Made by a program: the position numbers and the translations under genes | The notes under the pieces: generated by a model | Told to the model about the DNA's origin: nothing | What the model saw: the letters and a program-made list of their open reading frames with translations, nothing else | Database searches by the model: none | Assembly (NCBI RefSeq): GCF_001613145.1 | Contig: NZ_BDBU01000012.1 | Coordinates: forward strand, 124,001 to 188,000 | Origin: Nocardia jejuensis NBRC 103114 | GTDB lineage: Bacteria > Actinomycetota > Actinomycetes > Mycobacteriales > Mycobacteriaceae | Reading direction: 5' to 3' | Length of the DNA stretch: 64,000 nucleotides | Shown: one piece after another, positions 49,978-59,701 of the stretch | Layout of the letters: each line of letters opens with the position of its first letter | Numbering within the stretch: the first letter of the stretch is position 1

Positions 49978-51795
49978 TCATGGCAGGGTTTTGACGAATT
50001 CGGCGAGGGTCTGCGCACTCGCGTCCGGCCGGCCGTTGTTCTGCACCCGCGCCGCGCCGATCGTGTCCACGTGGCTGTAGCCGGGCAGGGTGACGACCTG
50101 AGCGGTCGGCGGGGCCGGTACGGCCAGGGTGGCGCCCAGCTGCACGAAACCGTCTCCCGCATAAGCGATGTACAGCGGCTTGGTGTTGGCCATGTTGTGA
50201 TACCGCAGATTGGTCATGTCACCACTGCGCGCACCGCCGTAGCCGGCGCCGATATCGATGAACAGGCGTGCGGGGAAGTAGGTCTCCCAGTACGCGTACG
50301 GGCCGCCGGTGCCCAGTTGCCGTGCCGCGTCACGGATGTCGGACATCTCGTGGTTCGGCGCGGTGTAGGGCACTCCCTGCACGTCGTCGTAGTTGCGCCA
50401 GGTGTAGAGGGCAGTGCGATCGGTGGGACGCACCCGCGTCTGCGAGCCGGCCACCGTGCGCAGGAATCCGCCCATCAGCGGCACCTGCGTGACCGAACCC
50501 GGTACGGGGAAACTCTTCTCGCTCACCGGTCCCCCGGCCAGCGCACCGACGCCCTGCTGGAACAGCGCGAAGTTGCCGGAGTTGTTGTCGATGAACTCAC
50601 CCAGCAGCGCGGTGTTGGTGAATCGGTAGTCGCGCATGGTGCCCGACCCGTCCGCGCCATTGGTGGCGAACGAGGCCAGCGTCCCGGAGAACATGAAATC
50701 GAGGGAGGCGTCGATATCCAGATCGTGCGGAAGGTGCGCCAGCAGTTGACTTTCCGCGTCCGGCTCGAGGTGAGCCGCGAGGCCGGCCAGGCGGTAGATC
50801 ATGAACGTGCGCGCACCGACCACCGGGATCGAGACCAGCGAACGCGGCACCACACCGACGTTCGCGACCGCCTTGACCACGTCGTTGATGGGCCCGACAA
50901 TGGCGTTGGTGAGATCGTGCAGGAACGGGGTGTTCTGAATCGCCACCGGATCCGAGGAGATCATGGTGTCCTGCGCGGCGAACGCCGCGCACTGGTTGTA
51001 CCCGGCGTCGCGGGTCGTGGCCGGGTTGCCGTCGAAGTCCCAGTCGCTGAAGAAGCCGGTGACCAGCCCGCCGAGCGAAATACCGGTGCACACGTACTTC
51101 TGCTGGCGCACAACCTGATCGGGGATCTCCGCGAGCATGATCTCGTACTCGTCGCGGATCACCCGCTCCATACCCATGAGATCCAGCACGGCCAGATCCT
51201 GCGATTCCTTGAAACCGCCGAACATCTGGCCGTCGATCGGCTTGCGGTTGAAGTAGTAGTCGACCGCGTCCAGGTAGTTGCCGGTGCGCAGGGCGTAGTC
51301 GAACCCGGTGTTCTCGTCCAGGCAGGCGCTGCGCCGCGCCAGGGCCCAGAATTCGACGTTCTGCCCCAGCGACCGAGCCGAGCTGACGGTGTTGGCCGCG
51401 ACGCTGTCGTTGTTCACCGCGCCGCCGATGGCGCCGGGCTGCTGAATGATGACTTTGTCCGCGTCACTGGACTTCTCCGGTCCCCCGACCGGGCGATAGC
51501 GCAGATACCCCACCCGGTTGCACGCGGCCGGATGGGCCGGAGCGCCCGCGGGGAGCGGCAGTGCGAAGGTGACGTGGGAAATGACTACGCCGTCACGAGT
51601 TTCGAGCACCTGCTCCTGACGATCGGTCGCGACACCGACGGGAGCCGGTTCCTCGGCGCCGGCGGTACCCACCGGCAGCGCGATCGCGGTCGCGGCTGCG
51701 GCGACCGCGAGGGCCGCGAATCGGCGGAGATTTCCCGGAAGCTCGCGCTGCCCGCGCGAACCGTTAAGCCCAACCACGAGGTCGGCCCCTTTCAT
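49978..51795 (-). CDS. Secreted alpha/beta hydrolase-fold protein (paralogue of 48099)
   Basis: A 605-residue exported protein. The signal peptide is around FAALAVAAAATAIALPVGTA. A TrxA-free long core has the elbow VCTGISLGGLVTGF (GxSxG-type, Ser in ISLGG), GPEKSSDAD and DYRFTNTALLGEF, and a C-terminal GYSHVDTIGAARVQNN with a likely catalytic His. ATG 51795 (MKGADLVV) gives a complete signal peptide; earlier ATGs in the frame precede an unlikely Cys-rich stretch. It is followed by the frameshifted paralogue, with overlapping stop/start, so both belong to one unit. The substrate is unknown. Confidence 0.75.
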   Translation of the reverse strand: MKGADLVVGLNGSRGQRELPGNLRRFAALAVAAAATAIALPVGTAGAEEPAPVGVATDRQEQVLETRDGVVISHVTFALPLPAGAPAHPAACNRVGYLRYRPVGGPEKSSDADKVIIQQPGAIGGAVNNDSVAANTVSSARSLGQNVEFWALARRSACLDENTGFDYALRTGNYLDAVDYYFNRKPIDGQMFGGFKESQDLAVLDLMGMERVIRDEYEIMLAEIPDQVVRQQKYVCTGISLGGLVTGFFSDWDFDGNPATTRDAGYNQCAAFAAQDTMISSDPVAIQNTPFLHDLTNAIVGPINDVVKAVANVGVVPRSLVSIPVVGARTFMIYRLAGLAAHLEPDAESQLLAHLPHDLDIDASLDFMFSGTLASFATNGADGSGTMRDYRFTNTALLGEFIDNNSGNFALFQQGVGALAGGPVSEKSFPVPGSVTQVPLMGGFLRTVAGSQTRVRPTDRTALYTWRNYDDVQGVPYTAPNHEMSDIRDAARQLGTGGPYAYWETYFPARLFIDIGAGYGGARSGDMTNLRYHNMANTKPLYIAYAGDGFVQLGATLAVPAPPTAQVVTLPGYSHVDTIGAARVQNNGRPDASAQTLAEFVKTLP

Positions 51796-52043
51796 GACTT
51801 CGGATGACACGACGGCGGGCACGCGCAAGCGCTGACCACATCGTCGGGAACAGCACATCACCAGCGAACTACCTCCACCAGTGTCGGCACCGAGAAAAAC
51901 TCGGCCGCCGATTGTGCACATGCACGGACTCTGCAGATGCCCCTCGCCCGTTGCCGATGCGGCGGCAGTCATACGACCGAGGACCCGCCGAGCTATTGCC
52001 GTGGAGGGCGAGTGGATGCACCCGATATTACAAATATCTCTAC

Positions 52044-52070
52044 TATTCACATATGATTCTCATGTGAATA
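52044..52070. promoter_or_regulatory. AT-rich palindrome TATTCACAT-N9-ATGTGAATA
   Basis: Perfect 9-bp arms (52044-52052 and 52062-52070) with a 9-nt spacer in a strongly AT-rich island. It lies between the hydrolase gene start at 51795 and the divergent small gene at 52142, so it could serve either. The surrounding 51796-52141 holds no other gene. Confidence 0.65.
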
Positions 52071-52141
52071 ATGAGGCGATGCAGGATCGTAGCGGACACC
52101 TCCGCCGCAGTTCGAACCGCCCATGAAACAGGAGCAGCTCA

Positions 52142-52423
52142 ATGCCTCAGCCCGAGTTCCGACGCCGGATCACCGCGCGCATACGCCGATTACCCGAGCC
52201 GATCCCGTCGGTGTGGGCATTGATCGACGGCCTGCACTACGCCGCCGACGCCGTCATCACCCTGATCGAGCGCATCCATCTGGGCGCGCACGAGCGGCCG
52301 GCACCCTCGGGTGTTCCGTACGCGACGACCACGGCGGAGACCGACACACCGGGACCGAGTGGACATTCACGCCGCGCACGTCGCGTCTACGAAGCCGCCC
52401 GTGCGGCCCACTGGTACATCTGA
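52142..52423 (+). CDS. Small hypothetical protein, 93 aa
   Basis: A 93-residue basic protein with a hydrophobic central helix (SVWALIDGLHYAADAVITLI, residues ~23-42) and a Pro/Ser-rich C-terminus ending RVYEAARAAHWYI. ACAGGAG upstream supports ATG 52142. The family is not recognised. The palindrome at 52044-52070 lies 72 bp upstream. Confidence 0.55.
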   Translation: MPQPEFRRRITARIRRLPEPIPSVWALIDGLHYAADAVITLIERIHLGAHERPAPSGVPYATTTAETDTPGPSGHSRRARRVYEAARAAHWYI

Positions 52424-52609
52424 TGCACGGCGGCGTTCGGTGGATTGTCCGATGTCGGCATCCTTCGGGCTACCACTTTGTGCCGGGCATACCACCGGTC
52501 CGCGACAGACCGTTTCCGAGCCCGCATGATCACAGAATCGGCTGACTCGCGGCAGATCTCTGCGCACGTGACCGTGCCTCGCTGGCGCGTGTGACCGCCC
52601 CGCGTGTGG

Positions 52610-52632
52610 AAAGCCCCACTCCCCCGGGGCTT
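52610..52632 (-). terminator. Hairpin terminator of the mce operon
   Basis: AAGCCCC (52611-52617) with GGGGCTT (52626-52632), 8-nt loop, starting 1 bp after the mceF stop at 52634. Confidence 0.7.
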
Positions 52633-52633
52633 C

Positions 52634-53602
52634 TCACCGAGGCGTGATCTGCAATCGAATCCTGCCGTCGGGCGATACCGAGTTCACCGCCTGCGAGATC
52701 AACGCCGACAGATCCAGGCCCTGCACGGAGTTCCCGCCGCGTTCGATCAGCGGCCCGATCACCGGGTACAGGCGCTGCGCATCCGGGCCGATGCGTCCGA
52801 TGTAGGCATCGACCTTGTTCAGGAAGGGCAGCAGTCCGCTGCCCTCGCTGTACGCCTCGGGAACCGGGCGCGCGTTGAGCAGATCCTGCAGCGAATCGAC
52901 CACCTGCTGCACCTTGATGCCGAACTGATCCAATTGCGGTCCGCCATCGGCCATGTCGGCGCCGGCCTGCGCGATATCGGGTCCGGGCACCTGCGCATCG
53001 GTCAGCAGCGCACGGATGCTCGGGATGCGGGCGATCAGCGTGGAGGCGAGCAGATCGGTGGCATGGGTCAACTCCGGAACGACCGCGTCGGTGCCTGCCA
53101 TCGCCTGGGAGAACGTGGTCACCAGTCCGGCCAGGGCCTGCGGATCCAGTTGCCGCAGTAACTCGGTCACCGTGCGCGCGACCTCCGGGATCGAGCGTGG
53201 CGTGCGGATCGCCTGCGTGTGCACGAGTTGCCCGTCCGCGAGATAGGGGCCGCTGCCGGTCGGGGAACGGAAGTCCACGTACGGCTCACCCAGCGCGGAG
53301 AGTGTTTCGATGACGACCGTGCTGTCGGCGGGGATGCGCCGCCCTGAATCGATGTCGAAGCGCACCTGCACCCCGTCGGCGATATTGCGCACCGAGGTGA
53401 TCCGCCCGACCTTCACCCCGGACAACAGGATCGGCGAATGCGGCACCAGATTCGCCGCGTCGGGGATGAGCATCACCGCCGAATCGCGCTGCTCGAACCA
53501 GTCCACGCGGGCGACGCCGAACAACAGGTACGCGACGCTGAGCACCGCGACCACACCGATCGAGAGAAGCGACAGCACCGAACCCAGGGCCGGGCGCCTC
53601 AT
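52634..53602 (-). CDS. mceF: MceF family protein
   Basis: A 322-residue Mce protein: N-terminal membrane anchor (LSLLSIGVVAVLSVAYLLFG), the MlaD-type beta domain (ILLSGVKVGRITSVRNIADG, residues ~50-130) with RIPADSTVVIETLSALGEPY, and a C-terminal helical tail. It is the last gene of the operon, with an ATGA overlap to mceE. Mce proteins form the periplasmic needle through which lipids are taken from the mycomembrane. Confidence 0.9.
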   Translation of the reverse strand: MRRPALGSVLSLLSIGVVAVLSVAYLLFGVARVDWFEQRDSAVMLIPDAANLVPHSPILLSGVKVGRITSVRNIADGVQVRFDIDSGRRIPADSTVVIETLSALGEPYVDFRSPTGSGPYLADGQLVHTQAIRTPRSIPEVARTVTELLRQLDPQALAGLVTTFSQAMAGTDAVVPELTHATDLLASTLIARIPSIRALLTDAQVPGPDIAQAGADMADGGPQLDQFGIKVQQVVDSLQDLLNARPVPEAYSEGSGLLPFLNKVDAYIGRIGPDAQRLYPVIGPLIERGGNSVQGLDLSALISQAVNSVSPDGRIRLQITPR

Positions 53603-54672
53603 CGCACCATGCCGATCATCCGCAATGCGGCCACGATGCCGTCTGTCTGCTCCTGGACCGAGAGCCGCTGTGCCGCAGCCGAACTCTCGACACGGACACC
53701 GAGGACGTTCACCGTCGGACGTTCGGCCCACGGAATCAGCTTGTCGCGCAAGAAATCCACCAGACGATTGAGATTCGAGGGCGCCGACAGATTCAGCGGA
53801 CGGCCCGTGTTCAACAGCATCGGCACGAACGCGCGCGCGGTCGCGTCGCCCGCGGTGAGCAGCGGCGCGAGCCACGCCAGCGCGTGCGCGATACCGCCGA
53901 GCGCCCCGATGACACCGATGACGTGGATGAGAGTCTGGGCGATACCGGTGATGTCCACGACGCCCTGCGGCGTGAGGATCTCATCGAACTGCGCCTTGTT
54001 GTCCAGCAGCAGCCTCGCGTTCACGTCCAGTGAATCCAGAAACGCCCCAAGGTCTCCGGAGTGCGCGGCCACGTCGATGAGGTCGTTCTTCAGCACGTCC
54101 GCGAGGCGGCGTGTCTCGGCGGGGTCGGCGGGCAGCGCGGCATTGATCTGGTTGACCGTGTCCTGCACCGAGCGCAGCGCGCCGCCGGAGACGAACGTCG
54201 CCAGCCCCGAGAGCACATCCTCGATCTGCAACGCGGGTTCGGTCTGCGTGATCGGCAGCAGATCGCCGGGGGCGAGCATCGGCCCACCTATCGACGCGGG
54301 CAGCTCGAGTCCGATGTAGATGTCGCCGAGGATGGTGTCCTGGCGCAGTTGGGCTTTCGCGTCCGTCGCCACCGGGACGGACTTGCCGATCTCGACCTCG
54401 GCGATGACCGAGCCGCCCACATCGGGCGAGGGATCGACCACCGTGACCTTCGAGAGGGTGCCGACCTGTGCACCGTTGGCCATGACCCGCGCGTGCGAGG
54501 GCAGGTTCAACGCGTTCGCGAACTGGATCCGAATCACGTAGGTGTCCTCGTGCACGCCCGAACCGGGCAGCGTCAGACTCGACGGGTCCACCCCGCATCC
54601 GGTGGGCAGCAGCACCACCAGGGCGACCGCCGGGGCCAGCAGGACCCGGGACATCCATGCGCGCGTGCTCAT
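53599..54672 (-). CDS. mceE: MceE lipoprotein (LprN-like)
   Basis: A 357-residue Mce protein, the member of the set with a lipobox (VVLLPTGCG, Cys ~26), then the MlaD-type domain (FANALNLPSHARVMANGAQV with GTLSKVTVVDPSPDV) and the helical tail. It overlaps mceD (ATGA) and mceF (ATGA). The lipid anchor distinguishes it from the other five Mce proteins, which use an N-terminal helix. Confidence 0.9.
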   Translation of the reverse strand: MSTRAWMSRVLLAPAVALVVLLPTGCGVDPSSLTLPGSGVHEDTYVIRIQFANALNLPSHARVMANGAQVGTLSKVTVVDPSPDVGGSVIAEVEIGKSVPVATDAKAQLRQDTILGDIYIGLELPASIGGPMLAPGDLLPITQTEPALQIEDVLSGLATFVSGGALRSVQDTVNQINAALPADPAETRRLADVLKNDLIDVAAHSGDLGAFLDSLDVNARLLLDNKAQFDEILTPQGVVDITGIAQTLIHVIGVIGALGGIAHALAWLAPLLTAGDATARAFVPMLLNTGRPLNLSAPSNLNRLVDFLRDKLIPWAERPTVNVLGVRVESSAAAQRLSVQEQTDGIVAALRMIGMVR

Positions 54673-55769
54673 CGGGCGCCTCCCGCCAGGCTCAGTACCA
54701 GGGTGGTCAGATCGGTGGAGGCCAACCCAGTGCCGGCATCGGCGCAGTGTCCGGGGATCAACGAATTGATCGCCCCGCACACCTGTTCGGCTCCCGGCTG
54801 ATCCAGTGCGACCCGGGGAGCGCTGTAGGACATCATGATCGCTCCGGTCGCCGGATCGGTCACCGTGCGGAAGCCGTCGGCGACCACCGGGATCATGTCG
54901 ATGATCTGCTGTAGCGAGCCCACGTGCGCGGCGGCCAGATCCAGGAACGGGACCGTCCGATCCAGCAGTCCCAGAATGGGTTCGCCGTACTTGCTGGTGA
55001 CGTCGTTCAACCACGGCAGGAGCACCACGACCGAGTGCACGATCTGCACCACCTGGTCCCAGACGTTGTTGACCAACTGCAGGATCGGGGACAACCCGTC
55101 GAGCATCTGCCGCAGATCACCCCAGCCGTCGGCGACGCTCTTGGACAGCGCCGAGATGGTGTCGATCAGGGAACCGATATGCGCGATGGAACTGTCGGGA
55201 CTGCGCAGCGCGGCCGCGAGCTGGGTGACGATCGAGTTCAGGGTCGGACCCGTTCCGACGGTGGCCCGGTCGAACTCCGAGACGGCGGCGCTGAGAGTGC
55301 CGTGACGAGCGGAGTCGGCGCCGCCGTCGAGCTCGTCTGCGAGCGTGGACATCGCGTCCAACGTCTGCGTGATGCTCTTGGGCGTAGCGGTTTTCGTGAG
55401 GCAGGTGCCGGGTTTCCAGTCGGGGCCGGTATTCCCGTTCACGGCCAGCCGGCGGTCCGCGACGATGGTGTCCGACAGCGTGGTGGCGGTGGGCTCGCCG
55501 CGCAGTGGATGCTTCGCGTCGATCCGGAAATCGACTCGTACAGCGGGGCCCTCGTTACTCAGGCCGGTGACCGAACCGACCTTGATACCGCGCAGGGTCA
55601 CGTCGTTGCCGACGTACAGACCGATGGCATCGGGCAGGATCGCGCAGTATCCGATCCGCGCCGCGGTCGGTCGCAGCATCACGAAACCGGCCACCACAGC
55701 CAGCGCGCCGACGAGCACCACACCCAGTGCGGAGACGAATCCGCGGGAGGCGAACAGCGTGCGCAGCAT
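54669..55769 (-). CDS. mceD: MceD family protein
   Basis: A 366-residue Mce protein: membrane anchor VSALGVVLVGALAVVAGFVM, MlaD domain (DAIGLYVGNDVTLRGIKVGS, with VTGLSNEGPAVRVDFRI), a Cys pair (YCAIL, CLTKT) and a helical tail. ATG 55769 shares a base with the mceC stop (TGATG). It would form one subunit of the hexameric Mce ring. Confidence 0.88.
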   Translation of the reverse strand: MLRTLFASRGFVSALGVVLVGALAVVAGFVMLRPTAARIGYCAILPDAIGLYVGNDVTLRGIKVGSVTGLSNEGPAVRVDFRIDAKHPLRGEPTATTLSDTIVADRRLAVNGNTGPDWKPGTCLTKTATPKSITQTLDAMSTLADELDGGADSARHGTLSAAVSEFDRATVGTGPTLNSIVTQLAAALRSPDSSIAHIGSLIDTISALSKSVADGWGDLRQMLDGLSPILQLVNNVWDQVVQIVHSVVVLLPWLNDVTSKYGEPILGLLDRTVPFLDLAAAHVGSLQQIIDMIPVVADGFRTVTDPATGAIMMSYSAPRVALDQPGAEQVCGAINSLIPGHCADAGTGLASTDLTTLVLSLAGGAR

Positions 55770-56794
55770 CAGCATCCCCTCCCCGGCACCGGGACGCACA
55801 GCGCCGGCGCGGTGACCGTGACGCCGGATCGATCGACCGGGATGCCCTGCGGGGTGATGAGGGCACGCAGCCGGTCCCCGGCTTGCGCCAGTTGATCGGC
55901 GACCTCGCCCAGCCGCTGCCCGAGTTGCTGCAATTGCGGTTCGGCGGCCAGGATGCGGTCGGCCAGGGGCTCGAGCTGTTCGCTCCAGGCCGGCTCGATC
56001 GCTGCGATGCGCGAGAGCAATTCGGTCCCGACTCGCAGCGCTTCCTGCACATCGGCTCGGCGATCCAGGATCTGCGTCTCCATGAGTCCGATCTTGGTGA
56101 GCATGGCGCCGATGACCTTGCGCGAATCTCCCAGCATGCTCAGGTATTCGTCGGCGACATCGAGCGCACGGCTCACATCGCGGTTCTGCGTGTTCAACAG
56201 CCCGACCATCGTGTTCAGGGAGTCGGTCAGAGTACTGACCGAATTCGGACTCTCCCGCAGCGAAGCGGTCAGATCGCTCAGGTTGTGGCGCAATGTGTTC
56301 CCGTCCACCCCGGCCAGTGGCCGCTGCGAGTCCTGGATGGCTTGAATCAGGTTGTAGGGCAGGCGAACCCGATCGGCGGGAATTATCTTCGAGCCGAGCG
56401 GCGTGGTGCCGGCCGGGGTGAGCGCCACGTAGTAGCCACCGATCGGAGTGAGCATGCGGATATCCAGGCTGGTGTCCGCGCCGATCGAAATACTGTTCTT
56501 CACTGTGAATTCCATGCGCACGGCCTCGTCGGTCAATTCCAGCGAGGTGACCGAGCCGACGGAGACGCCCGCGATCCGCACGTCGTCCCCGACGGCCATC
56601 GTTCCCGCGTCCTGCGCGAGCGCGGTGTAGGTGCGCTTGCCCAGGGGCACCACGTAGATCACGACGCTGACCGCGAGTACCAGGACCACCACGACGAGTC
56701 CGACCACACCGAGCAGACGCTGGGTGCGCGGGTCGGTGTCGGTCCCGTACCGCAGATCACGCAGCAAGCGCCCCGCGCGCCTCAGCCCTTGCAT
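55769..56794 (-). CDS. mceC: MceC family protein
   Basis: A 341-residue Mce protein: anchor LLGVVGLVVVVLVLAVSVVI, MlaD domain (MAVGDDVRIAGVSVGSVTSL), helical tail with repeated leucine-rich heptads, ending in a Cys-containing tail (ALCVPVPGRGC). ATG 56794 overlaps the mceB end by 13 bp. Confidence 0.88.
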   Translation of the reverse strand: MQGLRRAGRLLRDLRYGTDTDPRTQRLLGVVGLVVVVLVLAVSVVIYVVPLGKRTYTALAQDAGTMAVGDDVRIAGVSVGSVTSLELTDEAVRMEFTVKNSISIGADTSLDIRMLTPIGGYYVALTPAGTTPLGSKIIPADRVRLPYNLIQAIQDSQRPLAGVDGNTLRHNLSDLTASLRESPNSVSTLTDSLNTMVGLLNTQNRDVSRALDVADEYLSMLGDSRKVIGAMLTKIGLMETQILDRRADVQEALRVGTELLSRIAAIEPAWSEQLEPLADRILAAEPQLQQLGQRLGEVADQLAQAGDRLRALITPQGIPVDRSGVTVTAPALCVPVPGRGC

Positions 56795-57795
56795 ACCGAA
56801 ACCCGCTGTCCGGCAATGAGAACAGCCAAGGGGCCGGGCACGTCGGCAGTGCCTTTGCTACAGGCGAGGTCCACCCCGGACGCAGTGGCGGGCAGCAGCG
56901 CGGTCAGCGATTGCAGCAGGCCCGGCAGCCGGTTGAGCAGATCGACGGTGGTCTGCGGATCCGGGAACAGGTAGCGAAGATCCTGCTGCAGATCCGGATT
57001 GTCCGGCTGCGTGAAACCGAGCCGAGCCAGCAGGCTGTTGAGCGGTCCCAGCACCGACGGGGCCACGTTCACGAAATCCATGAGTCCTTCGAACTGTTTC
57101 TGCAGGTTCACGAACACATCGGAGATGCCTTTGATCAGAGTCGCGGCCTCGGGAGACTTCCCGCCCATCTGGCCGGCGACCTGCTCGAAATTGCGCAGCA
57201 GCAGCGAGATGACGGCCTGGCGATCCGAGACGTAGGCCGAGAGCTTCTCGATCGCGTCCAGGGTCGCGCCCACCGCGGAGCCGTCGCCTTCGATGACCGC
57301 GATCGCGTGGGACATGAACTGGTTCAGCGCATCCGGGGAGAATTTGGCCAGCACCGGTTCCATCCCGTTGAACAGGGCGGTGATGTCGAAGGAGGGAATC
57401 GTGTGGTCGGTCCCGATCGTGGCGTTCTCCGGCAACTGCTTTCCCGGATGCTCGGGCTGCTTGATGTCGACATACCGCTGGCCCGTCAGATTCTGATACC
57501 TGATGGCGAGGGTGCTGCTGTCGTACACCGAGCGGTCGCGCTGCACGGTGAACCGCACGCGCGCTCGGCCCTCGACCAGATCGATCGCGCTCACCTTGCC
57601 GACCGCCACACCGAACATGCGCACATCGTCATTGGCGCGCAGCCCGCTGGCGTCGGTGAACGTCGCCTCCAGTGTGATCGTGCGCCCGTCGATCGGCCGC
57701 TGGATGGCCACGACGATCCCCGCCAGCAACGCCGCGATGAGCGCGGTGAACAACACCAGCCGAACCACGACTGCGCGAACACTTGTGGTCTTCAC
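56782..57795 (-). CDS. mceB: MceB family protein
   Basis: A 337-residue Mce protein: anchor VVRLVLFTALIAALLAGIVV, MlaD domain (GLRANDDVRMFGVAVGKVSA, then IDLVEGRARVRFTV), YVDIKQ, and a helical tail with a final Cys pair (DLACSKG, SVCKG). GTG 57795 overlaps the mceA stop (GTGA). Confidence 0.88.
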   Translation of the reverse strand: MKTTSVRAVVVRLVLFTALIAALLAGIVVAIQRPIDGRTITLEATFTDASGLRANDDVRMFGVAVGKVSAIDLVEGRARVRFTVQRDRSVYDSSTLAIRYQNLTGQRYVDIKQPEHPGKQLPENATIGTDHTIPSFDITALFNGMEPVLAKFSPDALNQFMSHAIAVIEGDGSAVGATLDAIEKLSAYVSDRQAVISLLLRNFEQVAGQMGGKSPEAATLIKGISDVFVNLQKQFEGLMDFVNVAPSVLGPLNSLLARLGFTQPDNPDLQQDLRYLFPDPQTTVDLLNRLPGLLQSLTALLPATASGVDLACSKGTADVPGPLAVLIAGQRVSVCKG

Positions 57796-58835
57796 CGCTC
57801 TCCTCCCGCCTGCGGCAGCGCGCTGCCCAGCAGCGGCACCGCCAGCCCCGGCATACCGCGCAGCACCACGTCGAGACCGACCTGCGGGCCATCGGGGGTG
57901 TCCTGGAAAGTGCGATCGAGCCGGTCCAGCAGTTCGGACAGATCCGCGTGCGAACGATCCGGATCGGGCACCGTGCGCACCAACTGGGTCAGCAGGACGG
58001 TGAGGCTGTCGGCGTAACCGCCCAGTTGACCGTTCGCGGTGCCCAGTACGCGGCTGATGAGCGGGAACAACTGATCCACCACCAGGGAGACGCCGACGTC
58101 GAAATGTGCACGATCATTGCGCAGCACGTCGATGTGATAGATGTTCGCGATCAGCTTCACGAAGCCGTCGCCGAACTTGGCGACACCGTTGAAGAACGAG
58201 GCGTACTGCTCGATCAGGAACGAGGTCGGATAGCGCTGGGCGTCGGCGATCGCGCGGCTCACCCCGACCATCGCCTGCACCAGCGGCGCGAAAGCGCGCA
58301 TTTCCGTGCCGATCTGGTTCATCACCTCGGTCAGCTGCGGGGTCAGCACCGTCAAGGTGGTCGCCGACAGCGACCGCAGCAGCGTACCCATGGTGGCATC
58401 GTCGACCCGGTCGGCCGCGGTGAGGTCCACGATCGCGCCGTCGCGCAGCGGATTGCCGCCGTCACCGCGTCGCAGCACGACCTCACTGATCCCGAACAGG
58501 TTCGAGGGCGCGTATTCGACACGCAGGCTGTCGCTGAGACCGTACAGCTGGGTGCCGTCCAGCGACAGGGTGATCAACTGCGTTCCGCCCGTGGCACTTT
58601 CGACCTCTTTGATCCGCCCGACCTGTACTCCGTTCAAGCGCACACCGGCGCCGGAGACCACGCCGTCCCCGGTTCGGCTGGTGCGCAGCTGGATCTGCAA
58701 CTCGCCGTCGCCGCGACGGGCGGAGACGGCGTTCCAGGTGAAGGCCATGGCGACGACGACCACGAGGGTCAGTACCCCGATCAGCAGCGCGGCGCGGCGT
58801 GTGGTGCGAACTCCGGACAATCCGTAGGCGGGCAT
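57792..58835 (-). CDS. mceA: MceA family protein
   Basis: A 347-residue Mce protein, the first of the six: anchor AALLIGVLTLVVVVAMAFTW, MlaD domain (SGAGVRLNGVQVGRIKEVES), APSNLFGISEVVLRRGDGG and a helical tail. ATG 58835 starts 6 bp after the yrbEB stop; the long frame to 59636 is a shadow over yrbEB. Confidence 0.9.
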   Translation of the reverse strand: MPAYGLSGVRTTRRAALLIGVLTLVVVVAMAFTWNAVSARRGDGELQIQLRTSRTGDGVVSGAGVRLNGVQVGRIKEVESATGGTQLITLSLDGTQLYGLSDSLRVEYAPSNLFGISEVVLRRGDGGNPLRDGAIVDLTAADRVDDATMGTLLRSLSATTLTVLTPQLTEVMNQIGTEMRAFAPLVQAMVGVSRAIADAQRYPTSFLIEQYASFFNGVAKFGDGFVKLIANIYHIDVLRNDRAHFDVGVSLVVDQLFPLISRVLGTANGQLGGYADSLTVLLTQLVRTVPDPDRSHADLSELLDRLDRTFQDTPDGPQVGLDVVLRGMPGLAVPLLGSALPQAGGER

Positions 58836-58840
58836 CGCGC

Positions 58841-59701
58841 TCACCCCGAGAACGTGATCGACGAGTTGATACCCCACAGCACGACCGTCAGCAGCATGTC
58901 CAGGGTGATGATGGCGATGAAACTCGCCCGCACCGCGCGCCCGCTCGCGATCCCCACGCCCTCGGGTCCGCCGGTGGCGAAAAACCCTTGGTAGCAATGG
59001 ATCAGGATGACCACGACACTGAACACCAGCATCTTGATCGTCGCGGCGACGATGTCGTGCAGGTTGACGAACTGATAGAAGTAATGGTCGTAGATCCCGC
59101 TCGATTGCCCGTGCACGACAAGCACCACCGCCGCGCACGAGAAGTAACTCAGCAGCAGGGTCACCAGGAAGGTCGGCACCACGGTGATCGCGCCGGCGAG
59201 CACGCGGGTGGTCACCACGAACGGAATCGAGCGCAGGCCCAGCGATTCGAGTGCGTCGATCTCCTCCGAGATGCGCATGGACCCGATCTCGGCGGTCATG
59301 CGGCAGCCGGCCTGCGCGGCGAAGCCGACCGCCGCGGCGATCGGGGCGAGCTCGCGGGTATTGGCGAACGCCGAGACCACACCCGTCATCGGCCCGAGCC
59401 CGACCAGGTTCAAGGCCATATAGCCCTGGATACCGACACCGCCGCCGATGGCGATGCCGAGGATCATCAGCACTGGCACCGTACCGCCGCCGACGATCAG
59501 CGAGCCACGGCCCCAGGTCATATCGGTGATCATTCGCATGGTCTGCGCGCGGTAGCGGTGCATGGTCACCGGAATCGAGACGAAGGCCTCCCACACGAAG
59601 GCGACCGCGAAACCGATCGCCTCGAAGGGTGCCCACGGTGCCGCGCGCTGCGTCATGCGGCGGGCCCAGCCGAGCCCGAAAGGAGCGTAGGGGGCGGCCA
59701 T
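58841..59701 (-). CDS. yrbEB: YrbE (MlaE-type) ABC permease B
   Basis: A 286-residue MlaE/YrbE permease with five to six helices and the core AFANTRELAPIAAAVGFAAQ, then GCRMTAEIGSMRISEEIDAL, the conserved YrbE EExDAL motif that contacts the ATPase (MceG, encoded elsewhere). ATG 59701 is preferred over GTG 59704 because GAAGGTGG has better spacing. It makes the inner-membrane lipid channel with permease A. Confidence 0.92.
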   Translation of the reverse strand: MAAPYAPFGLGWARRMTQRAAPWAPFEAIGFAVAFVWEAFVSIPVTMHRYRAQTMRMITDMTWGRGSLIVGGGTVPVLMILGIAIGGGVGIQGYMALNLVGLGPMTGVVSAFANTRELAPIAAAVGFAAQAGCRMTAEIGSMRISEEIDALESLGLRSIPFVVTTRVLAGAITVVPTFLVTLLLSYFSCAAVVLVVHGQSSGIYDHYFYQFVNLHDIVAATIKMLVFSVVVILIHCYQGFFATGGPEGVGIASGRAVRASFIAIITLDMLLTVVLWGINSSITFSG

